A stretch of 64,000 nucleotides of DNA from the NCBI RefSeq assembly GCF_014207135.1, contig NZ_JACHCC010000003.1:62001-126000 (forward strand). Reading direction: 5' to 3'. Below the pieces are notes generated by a model. It saw only the letters and a list, made by a program, of their open reading frames with translations. It did not search any database and was not told the origin of the DNA. Positions 51,373-59,033 of the stretch are shown in pieces (positions within the stretch are counted from its first letter, which is position 1; every line of letters starts with the position of its first letter). A program made the position numbers and the translations under genes. Origin of the DNA: Pedobacter cryoconitis (GTDB taxonomy: Bacteria; Bacteroidota; Bacteroidia; Sphingobacteriales; Sphingobacteriaceae).

Positions 51373-52732
51373 GTTTGTTTTTAAGGGCTTTAATGGTGAT
51401 ATGCTGATCGTTAATAACTGCCTCCAGTATCTCTTTATGAACTAAAGCCATCCATTCTATAAATAGGGCTGGAAAGATCGAGGTATTGTAATACCATTTA
51501 CAATCATAACCATCTTCTATTTGGGTCACCTCATAGGTAAGCATATAATAGGTACTGCCATAAACTTTGTGGCCTTCTGAAAATTCAACTTTATTTGGTT
51601 TTCCGGTAATGCCTTTGTGCTGAAAGTTAAGGTAAGCACTGCAATTGGTTCTTAATACCCCGGTATCGAGGTCCAGATTTTTATGGCTTGTAATTGCTTT
51701 GCGGCAACACTTGATGAAGTCAGTATAGGTTTTGGTTAACACATCTAAGAACTTTTGATCATCAGACAAGCTGCCTCTCAGGTATATACTTGCATCAAAA
51801 TTGGCAATAATGGAAGAGAGCACCGGAGTAGTTGCCCTTAAAGATACAGGAGAGGCTATAAGAACATCTTTCTGGTCATCTATAAGGTAAAAGAGAATAA
51901 ATAGGGAAGTGTATAAAGTTGAACTTATACCTGTTTTGGTGTATGCGGAAATATCTTCCAATCCATCATAAAACATCTGGCCCAGCTTTAAACCAAATTC
52001 AGCAGTATTGTCTTTTTCGAGTACATTTGATATAGATTCTTTATCTGTGATCTTTAAATTATTTACCGGATTGCTGGTCGAATATGTATAATGATTGAAA
52101 GCGATTTCCCAGTTGATTACTTTTGACAAATCGCCTATACTATCATTCCAGAACTTTTTCAGACTTTCTTTCTTGTTCAGATATACCTTGTTGTATTGTC
52201 TTATGTAATCTTTAAACTGAATTTTCAAGTCAGGGAGCTCTGGTTCATTATCATTTATATAAGCCCCGTAAAATAAATTAATATCGTTCTTTAAAAGGCT
52301 TAATGAGGGGATGTCGGCTATAATAGGATTCAGATAGAACCTGAATATAAAAGTTTCATCAGCAAGCTCAAAAATATATGCTTTTATTAAAGGAATTGAT
52401 TGCAGATTCTGCAGACATTTATTCCCCTCTTCCGTAATTAAATTGATTTCAAAATCCGTATCCTTAACTTCTTTTAAGTCGTGCAATATAACCTCAAAGT
52501 GTTTCCTGTCATATGGACTAACTTGCTGGATCAGCCTTCCGCCGGAGAAAATGAAAGAAGTACGCAGGGTTTCGTGTCTCTTAATAACAGAAGCAATAGA
52601 TTTTTTAAGTACCGGAACGTTAACATTTTTTTTTAAAAACCTAAGAGAAAGGAGTTTTGCCGGCTTACCTGATTTTTGATAAAGCCACGATTGTAATTGG
52701 GAGGCTGAGGCCTCGTATATTTCTTCTTCCAT
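51353..52732 (-). CDS. Condensation-like domain protein 1 with a lost catalytic motif
   Basis: The 459-aa stand-alone protein keeps the first condensation-domain motifs (ASASQLQSWLYQKSGKPA, and KRHETLRTSFIFSGGRL at residues 51-67, the classical RHExLRT), and the C-terminal S-x-R and N-[FY] regions (LIASPVSLRATTPVLSSIIA). The active-site HHxxxDG is replaced by N135-P136-I-I-A-D140-I141: both histidines and the glycine are gone. Transfer chemistry by this protein is therefore improbable. It may have become a binding partner for the carrier protein or peptide. It is the last gene of the central minus-strand operon and its 3' end overlaps a convergent gene. Confidence 0.78.
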   Translation of the reverse strand: MEEEIYEASASQLQSWLYQKSGKPAKLLSLRFLKKNVNVPVLKKSIASVIKRHETLRTSFIFSGGRLIQQVSPYDRKHFEVILHDLKEVKDTDFEINLITEEGNKCLQNLQSIPLIKAYIFELADETFIFRFYLNPIIADIPSLSLLKNDINLFYGAYINDNEPELPDLKIQFKDYIRQYNKVYLNKKESLKKFWNDSIGDLSKVINWEIAFNHYTYSTSNPVNNLKITDKESISNVLEKDNTAEFGLKLGQMFYDGLEDISAYTKTGISSTLYTSLFILFYLIDDQKDVLIASPVSLRATTPVLSSIIANFDASIYLRGSLSDDQKFLDVLTKTYTDFIKCCRKAITSHKNLDLDTGVLRTNCSAYLNFQHKGITGKPNKVEFSEGHKVYGSTYYMLTYEVTQIEDGYDCKWYYNTSIFPALFIEWMALVHKEILEAVINDQHITIKALKNKLNLFHP

Positions 52733-52755
52733 AATTTTAAATATATTACAGGTGT

Positions 52756-55164
52756 TTATAACCTGTTTTTTTCATCTTCATTATTTAGCTCTTTTGAAAC
52801 TTCTTTGATCTTTTTCTTGCCCTTAGAAATTACGTAAGAAAGACCAACAGCAACAGATCTGGTAGCCAGTGTTCTCCTGATGTCCCTGCGGAATGTAGTC
52901 TCATTGACATCATATCCGATTCGTGTTAAGTTAAAAGGGTCATTCAGGTTAAGACTGACAGATAATTTATCGTTCAGGAATGATTTTCTGAAAGCAAAAT
53001 TTATCTTTCCCTGTGGTAATAAATCATAAATACTAAAGAAGTTGTTGTATACATAATTTCCGTTAAGCTCGGCAAAGTATCCGTTTTTAAGTGTAAATCT
53101 ATTATTGATAAATATATTCGGAGAAAGCTTCTGATATGATTTTTGACGGTCTTTAACATATATTCTGGTGTAGGCTACACTGGCATAGGGGGTTATTTCC
53201 CACCATTTAGTGGGTTTTATAGATGTATTATAAGATAAACCTAATTTTTGCTCATTATTAAGATTTGCATAGGATTCTATGACAATCCGGTTTTCAGTGG
53301 AAAAAGATGTATTGATAATATTAGCTGTATTGGTGTAATAAAGACTGAAATTATGGACCGAATTCTTTGAATAATTCAGTTCAAACGAATTTGTAAAATA
53401 GGGAACCAGATAAGGATTACCTCTTGAGATATTATAAGGGTCTGAGACGTCCTCGAAAGGGTTTAAAGAATTATAAGATGGGCGGACTATTTTTCTGGAA
53501 TAGGCAAATGAAAATACATTTCCCTGAGATGGTTTTGCCTGTATAAAAACAGAAGGGAAAAAATCCCAGCGGCTATTCTCTAAAAAGGTTACCGGAGTAT
53601 TGTTGCTGTTCTGAGCGATACTTTCTCCTTTATAGCTGGTGTATTCCGCACGTAAGCCTAGCTTATAACTCCAGATTTTTAATGACTTTGTATAAGTTCC
53701 AAACAAACCAAATATCTTTTCATCATAGACAAATGCATTTGACCGCTGTTTGTCCAGTACCTGATCAGGGGGAATGCCGTAATAATAAGTGATCTTATTA
53801 TCAGTATGAGAAACATTATATTTCGAACCAAACTGAAGTTCCACACTATTTTTCAATATCTTTTTAAGACTGATATTTCCTGTCGATAAATCTACTTTTG
53901 TCGGGTTATTGAACTGAAGGTATTGTGGTTTTCTTATTTCAGAACCGTTTCCATAGAAAAATTGGTTATTCAAATCTGAATTTAACTCATTCCTGTATCC
54001 AACGTAACTATAGGTTGCATCAATTCTGCTGCCCAGAGAATCCAGGTTAATACGATACAGGAAGTTAGCCTGACGATTTTGCAGTGAGGTCAGCTTATTA
54101 TTTTTAGTGATAAAAAATGAATCCAGCATACTTGAATTGATAGAAGGATAAGTATTATTAGTCGCATTTGTTACTGATGATGCTTTGATGGACATAGATT
54201 GATAATCTATTGAAATCAACTGATTTTTAGCAATGTCATAATCAATTCCGAAAATGAAACTATTTAACCTGACAAAATCATCTATGTATTTATTCGTTTG
54301 AACAGAGTGTATGCCTGTATCGTAATATAATTGATCCTGATAATCATCAGAGAAGCTTTTTCCATTAAATTTATTGTAATTCACTTTGAAATTGAACTTT
54401 CCTGTTTTATAATTAAGCCCGATATTGTTACTGAACTGTCCGTATCTTGTTTGCTCAAAATTTGTACTTATTGTAGAAGTAAGCCCATATCTGGTGTTCT
54501 TTTTTAGGGTGATATTAATTACGACCCCTGTGCTGTTCCCCTCATATTCGGCTCCGGATATGGTCCTGACCTCATAAGTTTTAATATCCTCAGACGGAAT
54601 AGATTTGAGATAACGCATAAGTTCATCCCCCTGGAGATATATTTTTCTATCATCTATATAAACCAGAACGGAACGCTGGCCGCCATAACTTATGCCCATT
54701 TTGTCCGCGACAACCCCTGGGATTACATTAAATAAACTAAATCCATTTTCTGCGTGCTGATAGACACTATTCTCAATATTTATGACTGTTTTATCAAGCG
54801 TTCTGGTCATAAATGGTTTTTTGGAAACTATTTTAACCTCATTTAATGCTAAAATATCAGTTTCAAGATTAACATTGTGAATAAGGTTATCAGTTAAGGT
54901 AATTGTTTGACGTTGCGTTTTGAAACCTGAGCTGGAGATCACTAAAAGAAAATTTCCTTTCTGTAGGTTTTGAAAATTATATCTTCCATCATGGCTACTG
55001 CTAATACCTTTAAGCAACGAACTATCAGTAGCATTTTTCAGAATGACTGTAGCTTGGCTAACAGGGGTACCATTACTGATAATCTGACCAGATAAACTTA
55101 GACTTTGGGCATAAGACGTATTGAAAAAGATAATAAGAAAAAATGGCAGGTACAGGTATTTCAT
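52756..55164 (-). CDS. Outer-membrane beta-barrel protein with CarboxypepD_reg-like and plug domains
   Basis: The 802-aa protein has a signal peptide (KYLYLPFFLIIFFNTSYAQS), then a carboxypeptidase-regulatory-like beta-sandwich (~20-110; SLSGQIISNGTPVSQATVIL), a TonB plug-like region (~115-215; TVINIENSVYQHAENGFSLF, NVIPGVVADKMGISYGGQRS, VLVYIDDRK) and a 22-strand-type barrel (~225-780) of the OMP_b-brl_3 group. The final residues are Lys/Glu-rich (ELNNEDEKNRL) and do not show the usual aromatic terminus, which is slightly odd. It has no SusD partner. Placed in the peptide operon, it could export or re-import the product across the outer membrane. Confidence 0.9.
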   Translation of the reverse strand: MKYLYLPFFLIIFFNTSYAQSLSLSGQIISNGTPVSQATVILKNATDSSLLKGISSSHDGRYNFQNLQKGNFLLVISSSGFKTQRQTITLTDNLIHNVNLETDILALNEVKIVSKKPFMTRTLDKTVINIENSVYQHAENGFSLFNVIPGVVADKMGISYGGQRSVLVYIDDRKIYLQGDELMRYLKSIPSEDIKTYEVRTISGAEYEGNSTGVVINITLKKNTRYGLTSTISTNFEQTRYGQFSNNIGLNYKTGKFNFKVNYNKFNGKSFSDDYQDQLYYDTGIHSVQTNKYIDDFVRLNSFIFGIDYDIAKNQLISIDYQSMSIKASSVTNATNNTYPSINSSMLDSFFITKNNKLTSLQNRQANFLYRINLDSLGSRIDATYSYVGYRNELNSDLNNQFFYGNGSEIRKPQYLQFNNPTKVDLSTGNISLKKILKNSVELQFGSKYNVSHTDNKITYYYGIPPDQVLDKQRSNAFVYDEKIFGLFGTYTKSLKIWSYKLGLRAEYTSYKGESIAQNSNNTPVTFLENSRWDFFPSVFIQAKPSQGNVFSFAYSRKIVRPSYNSLNPFEDVSDPYNISRGNPYLVPYFTNSFELNYSKNSVHNFSLYYTNTANIINTSFSTENRIVIESYANLNNEQKLGLSYNTSIKPTKWWEITPYASVAYTRIYVKDRQKSYQKLSPNIFINNRFTLKNGYFAELNGNYVYNNFFSIYDLLPQGKINFAFRKSFLNDKLSVSLNLNDPFNLTRIGYDVNETTFRRDIRRTLATRSVAVGLSYVISKGKKKIKEVSKELNNEDEKNRL

Positions 55165-55193
55165 AGGGGGATCGTCTGTAAATTTATTCTGTT

Positions 55194-55565
55194 CTAGAGT
55201 TTTTTATAAGTAATCTCATAGTTACCGTCGGCATGTTTAGCTCTGAAAATAAATTTATACTTCTTGTGTTCTGTGTTCTTAACTGTCACTTCACCTGATT
55301 CTGAACCGGAAAGATTCTTCTGCAGAACGGTCTTGTCCGATGATTTAATTTCGAGCTGCAGTTGACCTTTCTTTAAAACTGTGGTATATTTCAGTGTGAA
55401 ACCATCCTTTTTATCCAATTTAACATTAAAATCCTGTTTGCCGTTAAAATCTTCAAAAGTTGCATAACTATGGCCTGGCAAGTCACTTCCTTGCCATTTT
55501 TTGGTGTAATTCGGAAATTGGAAGAGCAGACCCCCACAAAGAATATAATATTTAAGGTTGATCAT
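55194..55565 (-). CDS. Small beta-rich protein of the RiPP-like island, unknown
   Basis: The 123-aa protein overlaps the preceding 606-aa gene by 14 bp, so it is coupled to it. After a weakly hydrophobic start (INLKYYILCGGLLFQFPNYT, perhaps an export signal or an anchored start) it is a regular beta-rich domain: ATFEDFNGKQDFNVKLDKKD, GFTLKYTTVLKKGQLQLEIK, SSDKTVLQKNLSGSESGEVT, YKFIFRAKHADGNYEITYKK. This suggests a small immunoglobulin-like or carbohydrate-binding-like periplasmic domain. I recognise no family. Position next to the outer-membrane barrel gene makes a periplasmic partner, chaperone or immunity protein plausible. Confidence 0.6.
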   Translation of the reverse strand: MINLKYYILCGGLLFQFPNYTKKWQGSDLPGHSYATFEDFNGKQDFNVKLDKKDGFTLKYTTVLKKGQLQLEIKSSDKTVLQKNLSGSESGEVTVKNTEHKKYKFIFRAKHADGNYEITYKKL

Positions 55566-57372
55566 AGTATAGAATATTTGGTTTTTTAAGAAATAACGGG
55601 TTATGCTTTTTTAAATAACTCTTTAAATAAATTTTTAATGGTTTAATATTGGTTAATTGATTCTCTTCGTGCATAAATATATTAAAACTATTTAAATAAT
55701 ATATTTCATTACTGTTAGTAGATTCTTTTAGTAACTTTACCCAAGAGTAGATTTGAGTGTTTAATAAGTTATCTTCATTATTTACCATAATACTTAGTAT
55801 AAGATTTTCTCCCGGTTCAAATTGTGGATCTTTGATGTTCATTAATAGAATGCGCTCAATGGTTTCCATTACTGTGGCATTAAGCACAGCGGTTGATAAG
55901 GAATGAAACTGGGAAAAGTCCATCTCGGGACAGGATGCAGGTTGTGCACTATTAAGAATTAAATGAATGCATTCCAGCGTATACTTTTTCCAGTCAGTAA
56001 GGTTTTTGTTAAAAAGTGCCACTTTGGCTTTATTGGTCAGCATCTGGTAGACCACTAGGAATGCAATTTCAGCATTTGGATAGGATAACAGATTTATAGC
56101 ATGCTGAATACCCCTTTCAATGATCTGACTACTGGCTGCATAATTCTTCTTTTTATATTCCAGATAAGATTTAACTAATGTGCAGGAAGTTTGAATAAAA
56201 TCCTGTTCAAAACTGTTTTCTTTAAAAACTGAAGCCATCCTGTCTGCTTCCTTTGCACATAAGACCGACATATTTGGCAGATTGCTTTTTGATAGCTTAA
56301 AAGCATCATTATTTTCTTCAATCACGATATTAAGATAGGGTCTGTTTATCGCTGCTGAATTAGTGCAAATAATGCTTTCTAAGAGAATGTCAACTTGTTT
56401 TTTAATGTTAATCCTGTTCTTTACTCCAAAGTATGGAGATTCCTTCTCTTCTGCTCCGTGATCGTGCCTGGTGAAATGATTGATGTATTGCGGGATGGTG
56501 TTTTTGTACAAAGGACACACTATACGCTGGTCTGCAGTATAACCTCCACATCCTATAAGTAAAATACAATTCTCACAGGCTATATTTATTTCCAGTGATC
56601 CGGTGGTTTTTTTTAAAACTGAACTATCACAAACTAACCCTGAAAAAGGCAGCTCTTTCAAAAAGGCGAAACTGGAATTGATCAGTGAAAGCGAATACGT
56701 ATTCCTGAAGAAATTTATTTTTGAAAAATGATTTTTAAAGAAATCTTCTTTATAGGTATTACAGGAGTATTGAGTGATATTGTCTTCTTCAAAGCTGGAT
56801 TTAAGTGCTCCTTCTTTTATAAGGTGCTGTTTGTGAATTTGTTCTGCGATGTTTTTTTTGTCGTCTTTATATTCGCTTAAGCTAAGGTAATCCTGATCCT
56901 GGAGGGAGAATTTTAACGTGAAATAGCGTATTTTTTTGAACTGTGTATTTTGAACGGTTCTTTGTTTAAGAAAAGAAAGAATGTTGATGTGTTCCTTGTC
57001 CGGATTAATAAAAAGGAAGGCTAGTTGCGTTACCTTATGCAAATTGGCAAATGAATTTAAGCGGTGAATAAATTGATCATCTAACTCGTTATCAATAACA
57101 ATGGTCAATTTATCAAATACCTTCAGCCTTTCAATTAAGCTGTTTTTTTCATCCTGGTTTTCAGGAACAAGAATACCTTTATTGATTAATTCATAGAGCA
57201 AATCTTTTTTTAGCCTGTGGAATTGGCCGGAATCTATTAGCCTTTTATTCAGATCGTTTAAAGCGGCCCATTTCTTTAGTTTACAGTTAAAAAGTAAAAA
57301 TGATGACGGCTCATTTAAATCTTTCGTTACAATACAAAAGGAAGAGATTTTTAAAGATGCTGATTCTATCAT
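55552..57372 (-). CDS. Large protein resembling a degenerate radical SAM/SPASM maturase
   Basis: The 606-aa protein has the outline of a Bacteroidota peptide maturase but not its catalytic motif. The N-terminus (FLLFNCKLKKWAALNDLNKR ...ELINKGILVPENQ) looks like the winged-helix RRE/PqqD-like start of such enzymes. A barrel-like middle follows (LTIVIDNELDDQFIHRLNSF ANLHKVTQLAFLFINPDKEH) with no CxxxCxxC. A SPASM-like set of cysteines appears as C266-x2-C269-x5-C275-GG-x8-C286 (ENCILLIGCGGYTADQRIVC). The C-terminal ~220 residues are helical, TPR-like (SLLSYPNAEIAFLV region). It is best described as a pseudo-radical-SAM partner of the true maturase; this is inference. It precedes the outer-membrane part of the operon. 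Confidence 0.55.
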   Translation of the reverse strand: MIESASLKISSFCIVTKDLNEPSSFLLFNCKLKKWAALNDLNKRLIDSGQFHRLKKDLLYELINKGILVPENQDEKNSLIERLKVFDKLTIVIDNELDDQFIHRLNSFANLHKVTQLAFLFINPDKEHINILSFLKQRTVQNTQFKKIRYFTLKFSLQDQDYLSLSEYKDDKKNIAEQIHKQHLIKEGALKSSFEEDNITQYSCNTYKEDFFKNHFSKINFFRNTYSLSLINSSFAFLKELPFSGLVCDSSVLKKTTGSLEINIACENCILLIGCGGYTADQRIVCPLYKNTIPQYINHFTRHDHGAEEKESPYFGVKNRINIKKQVDILLESIICTNSAAINRPYLNIVIEENNDAFKLSKSNLPNMSVLCAKEADRMASVFKENSFEQDFIQTSCTLVKSYLEYKKKNYAASSQIIERGIQHAINLLSYPNAEIAFLVVYQMLTNKAKVALFNKNLTDWKKYTLECIHLILNSAQPASCPEMDFSQFHSLSTAVLNATVMETIERILLMNIKDPQFEPGENLILSIMVNNEDNLLNTQIYSWVKLLKESTNSNEIYYLNSFNIFMHEENQLTNIKPLKIYLKSYLKKHNPLFLKKPNILYYDQP

Positions 57373-57384
57373 AAATCTATAGTT

Positions 57385-57639
57385 TTATTCACTCAAATGG
57401 CTGTCCACGGTTTCAGCCAGGTAGTCTATACTATTAAAGAAGGTAATGTCAATTTCATCATCATTAAATTCTATAGAGAATTCATCTTCAAGTGTGGTAA
57501 CAAAAATCAGGGCAACCATGGATTCTGAGGTAATAGCTCTCAACTTCTCATCATCGCTGATCTCTAGCTTGTTCAATTCAGAATAATCACTATCGATCAC
57601 TTCATTTAATATAGTTAATATTTTATCTCTGGTTTTCAT
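57385..57639 (-). CDS. Acyl carrier protein-like
   Basis: The 84-aa acidic protein folds like an ACP: helix 1 (KTRDKILTILNEVIDSD), then SDDEKLRAITSESMVALIFV with Ser40 at the position of the phosphopantetheine-bearing Ser (motif E-S-M instead of D-S-L), and TTLEDEFSIEFNDDEIDITF. Hydrophobic spacing of helix 2 (MVALIFVTTLEDEF) matches the family. It is a candidate carrier of an acyl or amino-acyl group. There is no ketosynthase, acyl-AMP ligase or phosphopantetheinyl transferase in the window, so these would have to be supplied elsewhere. It sits between the prolyl-hydroxylase-like gene and the pseudo-maturase gene. Confidence 0.8.
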   Translation of the reverse strand: MKTRDKILTILNEVIDSDYSELNKLEISDDEKLRAITSESMVALIFVTTLEDEFSIEFNDDEIDITFFNSIDYLAETVDSHLSE

Positions 57640-57640
57640 C

Positions 57641-58201
57641 TTATTTCTTTTTTTTAAATTTCATGGCCAGGCTGAACCTGGATAATTTGCATATTCTGGT
57701 AGGTATAGTTCCCATATGTTCAATATTACCAGGGAAAATAACGACCCTGCCAGGTGTTGGAAGGACCGCAAGGCGGGATTGTTGGTTCTCATAAAAGATA
57801 GTTTCCCCACCGTATTTATAGTTCCATGTTTTGTTTACATAATATAGAACAGTCAGATCTGACTGTTCCGGATCACAATCAAAATGTGGGTACTCTACAT
57901 CTCCATAACTACAAAGATTAATGTAGCATCTGTTTAATTGATAATCAATTCCCTCGCTATAAGTTTGATTAAAGACCTCCCGGAGTTTTTTTCCTATAAA
58001 AGTGTCTGTTTCGAAGGTATCCGGAATGAAATCAGTACTGAAGATGGGGAATTCATCATATGATAAGCTTTTTTCCTTCTTTCTGAAAGAAAGACTGTTT
58101 ACATAATCATAAAATACTTCTACCTCATCTTCAGAAAAAGCCCCATCGATGATATGTATTTCTTTACCGTCTATTATTTCAGTCCTATTTTGCATAACCA
58201 T
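57641..58201 (-). CDS. 2-oxoglutarate/Fe(II) oxygenase, prolyl-4-hydroxylase type
   Basis: The 186-aa protein is a compact P4H-type oxygenase: YGDVEYPHFDCDPEQSDLTV gives the HxD pair (His106, Asp108), GRVVIFPGNIEHMGT gives the distal His162, and the basic residue for 2-oxoglutarate is one of Arg169/Arg175. Family members hydroxylate peptidyl Pro, Asp or Asn, or free amino acids. It follows the JmjC-like gene by two bases and precedes the ACP gene by one. An ATG two codons downstream is an alternative start. Two distinct oxygenases in one operon suggest two hydroxylation or related oxidation steps on the peptide. Confidence 0.88.
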   Translation of the reverse strand: MVMQNRTEIIDGKEIHIIDGAFSEDEVEVFYDYVNSLSFRKKEKSLSYDEFPIFSTDFIPDTFETDTFIGKKLREVFNQTYSEGIDYQLNRCYINLCSYGDVEYPHFDCDPEQSDLTVLYYVNKTWNYKYGGETIFYENQQSRLAVLPTPGRVVIFPGNIEHMGTIPTRICKLSRFSLAMKFKKKK

Positions 58202-58203
58202 AT

Positions 58204-59031
58204 TTATTTTTGAGTTTCCATTTCTATAAACCCTTCTTTGATAATCATTTCAATCTTACTTAAATTGTTTCTGTCATTATCATTTCTAAAATAGTTCCTT
58301 ACCAGGTCATAATTTGTTTCATTGATAAAGTTCTCTGTAAGGGAAAGGCTCCATTCCAGGTTGATGACCTGATGATAACAGTCGCCGGGTACAAAAATCA
58401 TATCTCCTGCATTTTGAATACATGTTAATGGTTTATAAGGCAAGTTTATAACATTACTCCAGTCGTTTTGATCAGGGACGATCTGATATGCAGACAGGTC
58501 TTTTTTGATAGCCTCCGAATAAATGGCAGGATATATTAGCCACAATTTTTTACCTCTTAAAAGATAATTCCAGGCACTGCTCCACCAGACATCACGATGA
58601 ATCTGGCTTCCTGTTCCCGCGTTTCCGGCGTAAATCCAGCTCAGGTTAGTCTTTGGGGGGGCTAATTTTGTGCCAGCGTACCAGCAGTTAAAAGGCTCAG
58701 GGGTTTTGTAGTCATTTTTAATCTCCGGGTTTAGGAAACCGCTGGTTTTAAAGTAAAGCCCGGCCGAAGGACTATTGAGATAATCTGCATAAGAAAGAAA
58801 TAATGGGGCTGAACCTTCATCATTCTCAACTTTTTCTTTTTTGACTAATGTTGCTGATAAGTATTCCTGTGTCCATTTTGTTTTAATCTGCATTTCCTGA
58901 AATGCATGAGTAAAGTTGACTGGTTTACCGGCATATCCATAAGTGTCATTGAAGTATTTCTTCGTTAACGGGGCAATATCATCTGTTGCAACTCCAGTAG
59001 TTTGTCTTAATAAGTCTGTTAAATTCTGCAT
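58204..59031 (-). CDS. JmjC/cupin-8 type 2-oxoglutarate oxygenase
   Basis: The 275-aa protein has the JmjC fold: NLSWIYAGNAGTGSQIHRDV WWSSAWNYLLRGKKLWLIYP (residues ~129-168), with Fe ligands His145 and Asp147, and NAGDMIFVPGDCYHQVINLE (207-226) with His220. RGKKLWLIYP is the typical lysine-containing strand that binds 2-oxoglutarate. Homologues hydroxylate Asp/Asn, Lys, His or Arg side chains in proteins and peptides. It is tightly packed (2 bp) between the S8-DUF1611 fusion and the prolyl-hydroxylase-like gene. Acting on Asp, Asn or Thr residues in the precursor core is the most natural idea, but not shown by sequence. Confidence 0.9.
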   Translation of the reverse strand: MQNLTDLLRQTTGVATDDIAPLTKKYFNDTYGYAGKPVNFTHAFQEMQIKTKWTQEYLSATLVKKEKVENDEGSAPLFLSYADYLNSPSAGLYFKTSGFLNPEIKNDYKTPEPFNCWYAGTKLAPPKTNLSWIYAGNAGTGSQIHRDVWWSSAWNYLLRGKKLWLIYPAIYSEAIKKDLSAYQIVPDQNDWSNVINLPYKPLTCIQNAGDMIFVPGDCYHQVINLEWSLSLTENFINETNYDLVRNYFRNDNDRNNLSKIEMIIKEGFIEMETQK

Positions 59032-59033
59032 TT

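Noticed and set aside
41703..52732. Non-ribosomal peptide synthetase
   Set aside because: Condensation-like proteins stand alone, have altered HHxxxDG motifs, and no adenylation or thioesterase domain is present.
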